Source of the DNA: CAIKNB01 sp964415965
Lineage (GTDB): Bacteria; Patescibacteriota; Patescibacteriia; 2-12-FULL-60-25
DNA length: 64,000 nt
NCBI GenBank assembly: GCA_964415965.1
Contig: CAYQCK010000001.1
Location: 248,001-312,000 of the forward strand
Direction of reading: 5' to 3'
The notes below the pieces were generated by a model. That model made no database searches. It saw only the letters and a list, made by a program, of their open reading frames with translations, and was not told the origin of the DNA. Below are positions 44,199 to 52,201 of this stretch, piece after piece (position 1 is the stretch's first letter; each line of letters begins with the position of its first letter). A program made the translations under genes and the position numbers.

Positions 44199-44221
44199 TT
44201 CGAATCCCTCTCTCTCCGCCA
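44199..44221 (+). repeat. attR: 23-bp direct repeat
   Basis: Exact copy of the tRNA-Ser(GCU) 3' end at 28855-28877, without the rest of a tRNA. Marks the distal end of the island; host sequence resumes at 44222. Confidence 0.9.
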
Positions 44222-44293
44222 TGAAAACTTTTTATCGGCAGTCCCGAGTGCCTCCGGGCGTGCGGGTTCTGTGCGAGACAAGTTTTGGCCAGT

Positions 44294-44320
44294 AAAACCG
44301 CCCGAAAGGGCGGTTTTACT
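44294..44320. terminator. Terminator between attR and rsgA
   Basis: Perfect stem AAAACCGCCC-GAAA-GGGCGGTTTT. It was probably the terminator of tRNA-Ser(GCU) before the island entered, and it also serves the convergent rsgA. Confidence 0.75.
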
Positions 44321-44338
44321 TTACCGATTGAACCATTC

Positions 44339-45361
44339 CTAAACCATCATCCTCAAATAACTTTCATATCTTTGCCGGAACGAACCCGCCATTCTTTCCG
44401 AACGTTCCCTGACACCGCAGCCCGGTTCATCGACGTGAAGGCAGTCATGATAGGTGCATTTGAGAGACGGTTCGGAGAATTCAGGAAAAAGGAAGCGTAT
44501 TCGGTTCCTCGGAACCCGTTCCACGCCGAGCGATCGCGTCCCCGGCGTGTCAATGATGAAGGATTGATGTGCCCACTCATACAAGTTGCTCCGGGTTGTC
44601 GTATGCCGCCCCTCTCCTGTTTTGTGGCTGACGGCCTTCGTCGCAATATCAAGGGTCGGCACGATAGATTTGATGAGCGAAGATTTTCCAACGCCGCTTT
44701 GGCCGAGGAACGCGGCAGTCTTGTTCGAAATAAGTTCCTTCAGTTCGTCCATCCCGCTGCTTTTGATGGCCGACGTCTTAAGGAGAGGTATTCCGATTCC
44801 TTTGTAAACCTCCAAGGATGGCGGCACGCTTGAGACCAGATCGGATTTCGTACAGCAGATGACCGGCTGGACTCCGCCGTCCTGGAGGAGGACGAGGTAG
44901 CGGTCGATGAGCCGAGGATTGGGATCCGGATCCTTTAGGGAGACGACGATAATTCCGACGTCCACGTTGGCTGCGAGCACCTGCAAGTCGCTCGATTCTC
45001 GTCTCGTCCGGTCGCTTCTCATGCGAACGATGGACGTCTTCCGTTCTTTTCTTCCGAGCACGGCATTGCGCTCATTTCCCCCGATCCACACCCGGTCACC
45101 TACGGCGATATCAGATCGCGCCTCCGAAGAGATGCTCGTCGACATGCGACATTCAAGAATCCTGCCGTCCGCCATGACGTCCAACTTGTTTCGGTGAACG
45201 GAAACCACCGTTCCCCGTTCGGCACCCTCGGGCTCAAACCCCAAAACCCAGGGCGTTTCCCCTTTTCGGGAGGAGACAGACGAACCGTTCCGCTTGGCCC
45301 GTTCCTTTTTCTCTTTGGCTCTCTTATTTTGCTGGCGCTCCCATAGGTTGGACATGATCAT
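44339..45361 (-). CDS. rsgA: Ribosome small-subunit GTPase RsgA
   Basis: 340 residues. A circularly permuted GTPase acting in late 30S maturation. An OB-fold N-terminal part (GTVVSVHRNKLDVMADGRILECRM, about 53-76) precedes the G domain. The G domain has the permuted order: CTKSDL (G4), then GQSGVGKSSLI (G1) and DTPGTRSLG (G3). The C-terminal zinc site has a CTYHDCLHVDEPGC pattern. All key elements are present. Start could also be the ATG six bases downstream. Confidence 0.95.
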   Translation of the reverse strand: MIMSNLWERQQNKRAKEKKERAKRNGSSVSSRKGETPWVLGFEPEGAERGTVVSVHRNKLDVMADGRILECRMSTSISSEARSDIAVGDRVWIGGNERNAVLGRKERKTSIVRMRSDRTRRESSDLQVLAANVDVGIIVVSLKDPDPNPRLIDRYLVLLQDGGVQPVICCTKSDLVSSVPPSLEVYKGIGIPLLKTSAIKSSGMDELKELISNKTAAFLGQSGVGKSSLIKSIVPTLDIATKAVSHKTGEGRHTTTRSNLYEWAHQSFIIDTPGTRSLGVERVPRNRIRFLFPEFSEPSLKCTYHDCLHVDEPGCGVRERSERMAGSFRQRYESYLRMMV

Positions 45362-45500
45362 ATGTGACCATATTTACTCGTTTTGAACAATGGAACGCCC
45401 GTCCCGAGTGCCTCGAAACCGTCCGACCCCGGACCCCCGAATCTGTTCTCAACGGACTGCCGAGACTGGGTACATGACCCGAGTGGCCCGCCAGAAGAAA

Positions 45501-45529
45501 ACCGCGGCGTAAGTCCGCGGTTTTTTTTT
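45501..45529 (+). terminator. Terminator upstream of the ATP-grasp cluster
   Basis: Stem ACCGCGG/CCGCGGT followed by nine T on the plus strand. The 135 bp before it, between divergent rsgA and here, contain no recognisable gene. A short untranslated transcript could end here. Confidence 0.7.
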
Positions 45530-45553
45530 GATCCCGTCGGAACCGGCGCGGTC

Positions 45554-45589
45554 TTGTGTTCATCCGGGCGAATTGCTAGGCTCATGGTG
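45554..45589 (+). promoter_or_regulatory. Promoter of the ATP-grasp cluster
   Basis: TTGTGT (45554-45559), a 17-bp spacer, then an extended -10 TGCTAGGCT with TAGGCT at 45577-45582. The predicted start is about 45589, just before the ATG at 45593. Confidence 0.5.
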
Positions 45590-45592
45590 ATT

Positions 45593-46534
45593 ATGCCCAT
45601 AATCGGAGTTTTGGTCGGCGATTTGGGGAAAGAAGCCGATTTGTCCAGGCGGACGGCGGCGCATATTCTGGCTCAATGCCAAGGTATGGCGGGGCATGAG
45701 TTCGCCATCGTCACGGTCGCCGACCTGCTGGCCGGAAAGATCGAGCCTGATGAGGTGATCAACATCCATTACGGCCTGCTGGGAGACGGCGGATCGGTCC
45801 CTGGGCTGCTGGACTTGATGGGTATCCCGCACACCGGCTCGGATGCGTTGGCTAGCGCCATTTGCCGGAATAAGATTTTGACCAAGCACTTCGGCCGCAC
45901 GGTTGGCGTCGAATTTCCGGATGGGATCGTCGTCGATCCAGGGGAGCCTGATTCGGCGCGCGAAAAGATACTGTCCGAGACAGGCCTTCCCGCCATCCTG
46001 AAACCGATCGATTCGGCCTCGAGCATAGATGTGTTGTTGGCGCGCGACGGCCAAGAGCTCGATCGCGCCTTGGAGTCCCTGAAAGGCTATGCTTCGATAA
46101 TGGTCGAGCCTTTCCTGACGGGGCGGGAAGTGACTGTCGGCATCCTCGAGAAGGATGGCATGCCATCGGCGCTTCCCGTGATCGGGCTCGATATCAAAAA
46201 CCAGCCTTACCAGAACTTCCAGGCCAAATACGGCGCAGGCGAGATGGAGTTCGAGATTCCCGCCAAGCTCGACGCCGCGACCGCCGCCGCAGTCCAGGGC
46301 GTGGCCGTGAAGCTGCATGGCGCCGTCGGCTGCCGGGGCTATTCCCGGACCGATATGATCATCTCGCCCGAAGGACGGGTCAGGGTATTGGAGATCAACG
46401 CCTTCCCCGGCATCGGTCCGTTCAGCGAATTCCCCAAAGCGGCAGCTTTGTCGGGCGTGTCTTATCCGGAACTGATATCCTGCCTATTGGAAGCGGGCAG
46501 ACGAACGTATGACTATCGACGAATTGCGATCTAA
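45593..46534 (+). CDS. ATP-grasp, D-Ala-D-Ala-ligase-like protein 1
   Basis: About 313 residues from ATG 45593, chosen because the promoter and a terminator precede it; an open frame extends upstream. Family features: IGVLVGDLGKE, PGLLDLMGIPHTGSDALASAICRNK, ILKPIDSASSIDV (where canonical Ddl has GSS-G-V), VEPFLTGREVTVGI and LEINAFPGIGP. The triphosphate-loop glycines are altered, so substrate or activity differs from true Ddl. It overlaps the next ligase gene by 26 bp. Confidence 0.75.
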   Translation: MPIIGVLVGDLGKEADLSRRTAAHILAQCQGMAGHEFAIVTVADLLAGKIEPDEVINIHYGLLGDGGSVPGLLDLMGIPHTGSDALASAICRNKILTKHFGRTVGVEFPDGIVVDPGEPDSAREKILSETGLPAILKPIDSASSIDVLLARDGQELDRALESLKGYASIMVEPFLTGREVTVGILEKDGMPSALPVIGLDIKNQPYQNFQAKYGAGEMEFEIPAKLDAATAAAVQGVAVKLHGAVGCRGYSRTDMIISPEGRVRVLEINAFPGIGPFSEFPKAAALSGVSYPELISCLLEAGRRTYDYRRIAI

Positions 46535-47435
46535 GAGGATCGGGGTCTTGCTGGGAGGCAAATCCCGTGAGCGGAGCACGTCCTTGCGCTCCGGTGCCGA
46601 TGTCCACCAGGCGTTGCTCGATTTAGGGTTCACGGACGTGGTCAAGATCGACCCTGGCGACGACCCGATCGCCCAGATCGCGGATTCGGGCATCGGATTC
46701 GCCTTCCTTGCGTTGCACGGAACGGATTACGAGGACGGCAAGCTGCAAGGCGCCTTAGAGATGCTGGGCGTGCCGTACACGGGATGCGGCGTGCTGGCGA
46801 GCGCGGTGGGTTTCGACAAGGTTAGCGCCAAGATCGTCGCCCGCGGGTTGGGCGTGCCCACACCCGACTGGTTCCTGCTGGAGAGGCCCGAGCAGCTGGA
46901 CAAGCTCGGGTTCGAGGGGCCGTACATCGTCAAACCGTGCGCCCAAGGGTCGAGCCTCGGCGTGCATAAGGTCGGGAGCAGGGCGGAACTGCCGGAAAAG
47001 ATACGGCCTGTGTTCGAGGAGTTCGGTCCGGTCCTGATCGAGAAATTCATCCCCGGACGCGATTTGACCATCGGGGTGGTCGGCAACCCCGGCGACCTTC
47101 GGGTCTTGCCGATATTGGAGGTGATCGCCCCGGCAGGATTCTATGACCGGGATGGCAAATTCGGGGACGAGACGGAATATTCGGCGCCGGCCAAGATCGC
47201 CGAACCGACGAGGCTCCGCGCCGAAAGGTTGGCGCAAGCCGTCTACGAAGCCTTGCAGTGCAAGGCGGTTTCGCGCCTGGACTTCCGGCTGGATGGCGAC
47301 GACCTGTACTTCCTGGAGATCAATACCATCCCCGGCATGAACGGTTCCACCAGCAACATGAGCTGCATCCTCAGGGCGGCAGGTATTGGGTATGTCGACT
47401 TCGTGAAGAAGATCATCCTCGACAGCCTCGCGTAG
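46509..47435 (+). CDS. ATP-grasp, D-Ala-D-Ala-ligase-like protein 2
   Basis: 308 residues with near-canonical Ddl motifs: LLGGKSRERSTSLRSG, LHGTDYEDGKLQG, GVPYTGCGVLASA, IVKPCAQGSSLGV, EKFIPGRDLTIGVVG, SRLDFRL and EINTIPGM. Ddl joins two D-amino acids with ATP for cell-wall synthesis; related enzymes make other dipeptides. With two more complete paralogs nearby, this copy may use another substrate. The overlap with ligase 1 suggests coupled expression. Confidence 0.85.
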   Translation: MTIDELRSKRIGVLLGGKSRERSTSLRSGADVHQALLDLGFTDVVKIDPGDDPIAQIADSGIGFAFLALHGTDYEDGKLQGALEMLGVPYTGCGVLASAVGFDKVSAKIVARGLGVPTPDWFLLERPEQLDKLGFEGPYIVKPCAQGSSLGVHKVGSRAELPEKIRPVFEEFGPVLIEKFIPGRDLTIGVVGNPGDLRVLPILEVIAPAGFYDRDGKFGDETEYSAPAKIAEPTRLRAERLAQAVYEALQCKAVSRLDFRLDGDDLYFLEINTIPGMNGSTSNMSCILRAAGIGYVDFVKKIILDSLA

Positions 47436-47461
47436 GCTGTGGCGGCTAAGCACTTTCAGAT

Positions 47462-48205
47462 ATGAAAAATCGGATAAGGAGAATGGCGGTGAGGTCCAAA
47501 AACAGACTGTTCGGCGGCATCCGGGAGCTTCGGTCCTGGATCAGGTTGTTCGGCAAGACGCTTTCGGGCGAACCTCGCGACATCGATTACCTCAACCAGT
47601 TCGGGTCGGGCGAAAAAGTCCGGGAAGTCCTGGACCGCAAGCTCAAGCCGTCCGAGAATTTCGCGGACTGGAGGAGTTTCGGGGCCGGGACCGCGGAAGA
47701 ATTCGATGGACTGGCCTACGAAATCTGCGGCATGACCTGCCTGTCGATGGTCTTGCGCCATTTCGGAATCGCCCACGTCGGACCCGTCGAGCTGTTCAGG
47801 CGATCCTTGCGATATGGCTGCTATGCGGTTCCGCCCGAGGGTGGAGACGTGAAGGGGCTCTTCCACGTCCCTTTCGTCAAGTTCCTGCACGATGAGTTCG
47901 GGCTGGAGGGCAGGTCCCTGCAGTTCGTCGGCCCCTATGCCATCGCGGACGAAATCGCCCGCGGGAACCTGGTCATGGCTTCGGTGAACTGGGAAATCCG
48001 CGAGACCGAGCCGCGGCCGAAACGGCGCGGAGGCCATCTGGTGCTGGTGACCGGTGCGGCCAAGGGCGCTTGGCGCCTTACGGGTTTCACCATCCATAAT
48101 CCGTCCGGGACCAACGCCGGGAACCAGAGCCACCATTTCGTGGACCTTGCGAATTTCGAGAAGTGCTTTTCGGGGAACATCATCTCGATCTCGCGTCCGA
48201 CTTGA
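47462..48205 (+). CDS. Peptidase C39-like (papain-fold) protein
   Basis: 247 residues. A basic N-terminus (about 1-30) precedes a domain with EICGMTCLSMVLRHFG (Cys89), GGHLVLVTGA (His near 192) and FTIHNPSG (Asn). This matches the C39_2 Cys-His-Asn/Asp triad. No clear signal peptide. Such domains cleave peptides, or in some systems transfer acyl groups. 26 bp after ligase 2 and on the same strand, so it likely acts on the product of, or a carrier for, the ligases. Confidence 0.7.
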   Translation: MKNRIRRMAVRSKNRLFGGIRELRSWIRLFGKTLSGEPRDIDYLNQFGSGEKVREVLDRKLKPSENFADWRSFGAGTAEEFDGLAYEICGMTCLSMVLRHFGIAHVGPVELFRRSLRYGCYAVPPEGGDVKGLFHVPFVKFLHDEFGLEGRSLQFVGPYAIADEIARGNLVMASVNWEIRETEPRPKRRGGHLVLVTGAAKGAWRLTGFTIHNPSGTNAGNQSHHFVDLANFEKCFSGNIISISRPT

Positions 48206-48232
48206 CCTCCTGCGCCACGGCCGGGAGGTCTT

Positions 48233-49579
48233 TCATTTCGTCAGGATGCCGTAGCGGCTCCGGTAACTGTCCGATGTCTTCGGTAGGTCTTCCCAGGGTT
48301 CGCGGTAGGCGAGCCCCTCGGCGTATTCCAGGACTTGCTCCATGTTCGCAGCTACCCTCGCGAAACCTTCCAGGTACTTGGCGATTGTCCCGGGGCACAG
48401 TAGGTATCCCGGTGCGGAACTGATGGCGCCGAGGACCAAGGTCGAACGGATGACCTCCAGGGTGTTGGGGAAGTTTCGGATCTCAAAAGAATCCCGGGAC
48501 GACAGACGGTCCATCGTCCTCCAGACGGGTTGTCCGGAGAGCGGCACGTTCTGGTAATGGCGGACGTTCAGGCCCTCGGCGTCCAAGGCGTCCTGCACGG
48601 CTTTCCGGAATCTGCCGGAGTGCGCATAACCGACGGCTGCGGGGTCGAAGCCGACGCGGTAAAAATGGTATACGCCTTGCGCTCCCCGGATATCCTGGGG
48701 CGGCCTCACCCAGGGGAAAGCCGCCAGCCCTTCGTCCAACCGCCGGCCGGCCGCGCGGATCCTCGCGGTCAGTCGGTCGAAGCCCTTGAGCTGGGTCCTG
48801 GCCATGGCGGCCTGGAGGGGATTGAGCGTGTAGTTCCAGCCAAGGGTGTATGAGTTGTATTTGCGCGGGGTATTCGGCCTGAGGATCTCGCCGTAGATGC
48901 GGACCATCTCGGCCCTATTCTTGGCGTCCAATTTTCGGTTCAGCAGGATTCCGCATTCGCCGCAGGTGGCCAGGTTCTTCTGCGACATCAGGCTGAAGGC
49001 CGAGGCGTCCCCGAAGCTGCCGACGGGTTTGCCGTCGAACAGGGCGCCGGGCGCCTGGGCGACGTCCTCGATGAGCGCCAGGTTCCGTTCCGCGCACGTC
49101 TTCCTTATCCTCCGCAGATCGGCCGGCGAGCCGTGGAGATGCACTACGATGACGGCCTTGGTCTTCCGGGTGATTTTGGGGCTGATTGTTTCCGCCGTGA
49201 TGTTGTAGGTGAGCGGGTCGATGTCCGCGAAGACCGGGACCGATCCGTTATGGATGACGGCCATGGCCGTGGCGATGAAGGTTAGGTTGGGGACGATCAC
49301 CTCGTCGCCTGCGCCGATGCCCAGCGAGGCCAAGGCCACATGCAAAGCGGCTGTCCCGCTGTTCAGCGCGGTCGCGTAGGGCATCCTGAAATTGTCGGCC
49401 ATCTCATCCTCGAGCGCGTAGACCTCCGGGGAACCGCGACCGGAAAAATCCTCCCGGTCGAAAGCTCCGATCACCGCCCGGCGATCGCGTTCCGTGGTCA
49501 TTGGCCAGGCGATGCGGAGCGCGGCGTGGTCCTTGACCAAAGGTTTGCCGCCGAATAAGGCTAGCCTATTGTCCGGCAT
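48233..49579 (-). CDS. DegT/DnrJ/EryC1 family aminotransferase
   Basis: 448 residues. A PLP-dependent fold with NSGTAALHVAL (73-83), EDVAQAPGA (Asp172, Gln175) and FSLMSQKNLATCGECG, where Lys201 is the expected Schiff-base lysine. Family members add an amino group to keto-sugars or to cyclitols and other small molecules. Convergent with the C39-like gene; same strand as the next two ligase-like genes, ending 14 bp into ligase 3. Probably provides an amino compound to the pathway. Confidence 0.9.
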   Translation of the reverse strand: MPDNRLALFGGKPLVKDHAALRIAWPMTTERDRRAVIGAFDREDFSGRGSPEVYALEDEMADNFRMPYATALNSGTAALHVALASLGIGAGDEVIVPNLTFIATAMAVIHNGSVPVFADIDPLTYNITAETISPKITRKTKAVIVVHLHGSPADLRRIRKTCAERNLALIEDVAQAPGALFDGKPVGSFGDASAFSLMSQKNLATCGECGILLNRKLDAKNRAEMVRIYGEILRPNTPRKYNSYTLGWNYTLNPLQAAMARTQLKGFDRLTARIRAAGRRLDEGLAAFPWVRPPQDIRGAQGVYHFYRVGFDPAAVGYAHSGRFRKAVQDALDAEGLNVRHYQNVPLSGQPVWRTMDRLSSRDSFEIRNFPNTLEVIRSTLVLGAISSAPGYLLCPGTIAKYLEGFARVAANMEQVLEYAEGLAYREPWEDLPKTSDSYRSRYGILTK

Positions 49580-50402
49580 ATTCTTTCAGGATGAGACGGA
49601 TGAATTTTCCGTACGGGATGCCGGCGCGCGCGGCCTGCACGGCGGCGGCTCGCGTTTTCCCCAATCCCGGATGGGCGTCGGTCTCGAGGGCCCAGGCCTT
49701 GCCTTCCGGGTCGATCGCGAAATCCGTCTTGGTGACGCCGTATGCCCCCAGGGCCTTGTGGATTTCCGCGGCCGCCTCCATGCAGGCCTTCTCTGTCCGG
49801 CGTGGCAGGCGCATATCGGAATCCTCCAGGTGGCCGATCCGCTTCACGTCCCGTACGCGGACGCCGGGTCCCAGGACCAAGATCGTCGCGTGTCCGATGA
49901 CGCAGACCGAAGCCTCGATCGTGCCTGGCACGAGGTTCTCGTACAGCATCCCTTTCTCGTTACGCGGCGAGGCCGGCAAGGCGAGCCCTCTTTTGCCTCC
50001 GCCATGGTGGGGTTTGGCCACCAGCTTCTTCCCGATCCGGCCATGGTCTGTCCCGCGAAAACGCCAAGCGGGCGTGCGGATGCCCAGGCTCGAATAGAGG
50101 AGCTTGGTCAGGTGCTTGTCGGACATGTTGGCGCAGGCCCAGGCTCCTGAGTGGGTGTGCCGTATCCCTCGCCCTTCCAACATCCCTTGAAGGACGCCGT
50201 TTTCGCCCTGACCGCCGTGCGTAGCCATGAAACACAAGGTGTCCCGCCGGAGGCGGTCCGTCTGTTCCCGGTATGCCCCTTCCTTCAGGCGCAGGATTGG
50301 GGCGCCTAATGCCTCGGCCGCTTGTCCGGCTGACTCCTTGGCGAAAGCCGCTTCGGGACCGTCCTCATTCGTGAGGACTATGAGCGGCATTCTTCGCCCC
50401 AT
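49566..50402 (-). CDS. ATP-grasp, divergent D-Ala-D-Ala-ligase-like protein 3
   Basis: 278 residues, shorter than usual. THGGQGENGVLQGMLEGRGIRHTHSGAWACANMSDKHLTK aligns with the Ddl LHG..GEDG.LQG ... GIPYTGSG..AS. ...K block. The ATP loop reads VAKPHHGGGKRGL. The C-terminus ALETDAHPGLG replaces the canonical LEINTxPG. Metal-binding Asn is replaced by Asp. Most diverged of the four copies. Overlaps ligase 4 by 38 bp and the aminotransferase by 14 bp. Confidence 0.7.
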   Translation of the reverse strand: MGRRMPLIVLTNEDGPEAAFAKESAGQAAEALGAPILRLKEGAYREQTDRLRRDTLCFMATHGGQGENGVLQGMLEGRGIRHTHSGAWACANMSDKHLTKLLYSSLGIRTPAWRFRGTDHGRIGKKLVAKPHHGGGKRGLALPASPRNEKGMLYENLVPGTIEASVCVIGHATILVLGPGVRVRDVKRIGHLEDSDMRLPRRTEKACMEAAAEIHKALGAYGVTKTDFAIDPEGKAWALETDAHPGLGKTRAAAVQAARAGIPYGKFIRLILKEYAGQ

Positions 50403-51450
50403 AATTTTTTTCCAGCGCCAGTTCGATCTGCTTGCCCAGGAAGTCGCTGAAGGTCATGCCGGCGGCCACCGCTTCCTTGGGGCAGAGGCTCTGTTCGGTC
50501 AAGCCGGGGATCGTGTTGGTCTCGAGGTAATAGAGCGTCGGGCCCTGAAGGATGAAGTCCGAGCGGCTCAAGCCGTCGCAGCCCATGCGTTCGTGGATTT
50601 TCATGGCGCATCTCTTCGCCTCTTCCGTCAGCTCCGGTTCGAGGGGGGCGGGGCAAATCTCTTTGGTCAGGGCGGAGTCGTACTTCGCCCGGTAATCGAA
50701 AAAGTCGCCGTCAGGGATGATTTCGACCGGCGGCAAGGCGGTCAGTTCGCCTCCGATGCTGGCGTTACCCAGGACGCCGCAGGTTATCTCCCGGCCCTCG
50801 ATGTATTGCTCGATGAGCACCGAGGCGTCTTCTCGGAGGGAGCTGTCCAAAGCCTCGGCCAGGGCCGCCCTTGAACGCACTAGGCTGATGCCGATGCTGG
50901 AGCCAGAGGCATTCGGCTTCACGATGCAGGGGAACCCGATCTCTTTCTCGATGCGGTCCTCCAGTTCGTCCTGCGGCGGGAGATTCCGTTTATGCAACAG
51001 CAATCCGTTGGGGACTTTGATGCCCAAGCCGGAAACCAGGTCGCGGGCCTGGGTCTTGTTCATGCAGAGCGCGCTGGCCAGGACTCCTGATCCGGTGTAT
51101 GGGACTTTAAGCAAATCGAACAGCGCTTGGATGCGGCCGTCTTCGCCGAACGAACCGTGCAGCGAGATGAACGCCACGTCGAACGCTTTTTCGGGCGAGC
51201 CCTGGACGGAAGTCGGTTGCGCCGGGACGAGGCCTTTCTCCTCGGGCCGGGTGACGTCTATCTGGAGCGGCGTGCCGGTGTCTTTCAGGAACCACTGGCC
51301 GTCGGCGGCGATCTCGACCAGTCGCGGTTCGTAGCGCGAAGAATCGAGGTGCTTCAGCACCTGTTGGCCTGATTTGAGCGAGACGTTGCGTTCACTGGAG
51401 ATGCCTCCGCAGACGACCGCGACCCGGATTTTATCGGCAGGGTTGTTCAT
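50365..51450 (-). CDS. D-alanine-D-alanine ligase-like protein 4 (most canonical)
   Basis: 361 residues. Complete Ddl set: VVCGGISSERNVSLKSG, LHGSFGEDGRIQALF, VPYTGSGVLASALCMNK, CIVKPNASGSSIGI, IEQYIEGREITCGV, SRSDFIL and ETNTIPGLTEQS. The length matches Ddl. If the genome needs only one housekeeping Ddl this is the best candidate. It starts one codon into the preceding CYTH-like gene's stop, so the two are co-transcribed. Confidence 0.9.
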   Translation of the reverse strand: MNNPADKIRVAVVCGGISSERNVSLKSGQQVLKHLDSSRYEPRLVEIAADGQWFLKDTGTPLQIDVTRPEEKGLVPAQPTSVQGSPEKAFDVAFISLHGSFGEDGRIQALFDLLKVPYTGSGVLASALCMNKTQARDLVSGLGIKVPNGLLLHKRNLPPQDELEDRIEKEIGFPCIVKPNASGSSIGISLVRSRAALAEALDSSLREDASVLIEQYIEGREITCGVLGNASIGGELTALPPVEIIPDGDFFDYRAKYDSALTKEICPAPLEPELTEEAKRCAMKIHERMGCDGLSRSDFILQGPTLYYLETNTIPGLTEQSLCPKEAVAAGMTFSDFLGKQIELALEKNYGAKNAAHSPHE

Positions 51451-52145
51451 AATCGATGTTTTGCCTCGGTGGTTAGTATCTCGAATTTGGTCCGGGCGTT
51501 CAAGCCGCCGATCAGGTAGGGCAGCTCGTCCGTGAAGAGCCTTTCCAGCAGCCGTTTGATTTTCGCCTGGCTGGGTGCCGGTTCCCCCTTGGGATGTCCT
51601 TCGTATTCGAACTCCATCTGGCGATGGACGAACCCGGAGCGATTCTTGGCCAGCGAGAACGACAAGGAGAACAGATGGCCCCGGTAGGTGAAAAAGACAT
51701 TGATGCAGTCCTTGTGGAAAGAAGCTATTTTGGGCGCTCTTTCGGTCCGGCGCAAGGCTGCGGGATAGCCTTTCTCGCCTGGTTTGAATTTGCGGCCGAA
51801 CCTGGTCACGAGCGGCAGGCCGAGCTTATCCGTATGCGCGACCCGATTGGCCGATTTGGTCTTGACCCATGGGGCGGAAAGGCCTTTGACCTTGATGACG
51901 CAAGCATGCGATCCATCGCCGACATCGTGCAGCCGGTGGTTTTCGGAACGGTATTCGGTTTTGGTGATGCCGAGGCGTCCGATGTCTTTGAGTACTCGCC
52001 TCACTTCGGCGGATGACCTGATGTCGGCTTTCGTCTCCACCTCCAGGCCGTCTTTGAAGGTCTTGATGAATCCGGAGTTGCTTCCGGCCGGCGCCAAGGC
52101 CGCGAATCGCTTGAGTTCCTGGTCCAGGGACGCGGTTTTAGGCAT
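51447..52145 (-). CDS. CYTH-like domain protein
   Basis: 232 residues. GLEVETKADI (about 33-42) resembles the EvExK signature of CYTH (adenylate cyclase/thiamine triphosphatase) proteins. Alternating basic and acidic strands follow (KVKGLSAPWVKTK, RRTERAPK, RQMEFEYEG), as expected for a triphosphate tunnel. Substrate unknown: triphosphate, polyphosphate or a nucleotide. Overlap with ligase 4 ties it to the cluster. Confidence 0.6.
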   Translation of the reverse strand: MPKTASLDQELKRFAALAPAGSNSGFIKTFKDGLEVETKADIRSSAEVRRVLKDIGRLGITKTEYRSENHRLHDVGDGSHACVIKVKGLSAPWVKTKSANRVAHTDKLGLPLVTRFGRKFKPGEKGYPAALRRTERAPKIASFHKDCINVFFTYRGHLFSLSFSLAKNRSGFVHRQMEFEYEGHPKGEPAPSQAKIKRLLERLFTDELPYLIGGLNARTKFEILTTEAKHRL

Positions 52146-52158
52146 GCGGCGAAGTTAA

Positions 52159-52196
52159 CAAAAAAACGGACGGGGGGCAAGCGCCGACCGTCCGTT
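52159..52196 (-). terminator. Terminator of the VanX-like gene
   Basis: Stem ACGGACGG/CCGTCCGT with T-run on the minus strand, 6 bp after the VanX-like stop. Confidence 0.75.
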
Positions 52197-52201
52197 CCGG
52201 A

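Larger units (their letters stand above)
28878..44221. mobile_element. Satellite-like (PICI-like) integrated island
   Basis: 15.3 kb AT-rich insertion flanked by a 23-bp direct repeat derived from tRNA-Ser(GCU). A tyrosine integrase is adjacent to the tRNA, followed by an excisionase-like gene, a replication-like module, a DnaA-box-bearing intergenic region and a defence block. A terminase-small-subunit-like gene lies next to the distal repeat. No capsid, portal, tail, lysis or conjugation genes are visible. Size, gene order and terS match the definition of phage-inducible chromosomal islands. An integrative element of another kind remains possible. Confidence 0.75.

Noticed and set aside
45362..45500. 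Possible degenerate tRNA or small RNA before the 45.5 kb terminator
   Set aside because: No cloverleaf or known RNA motif could be assembled; left as unexplained transcript space.
45383..45592. N-terminal extension of ATP-grasp protein 1
   Set aside because: The extension spans a strong terminator and a promoter, and family homology starts only after 45593.
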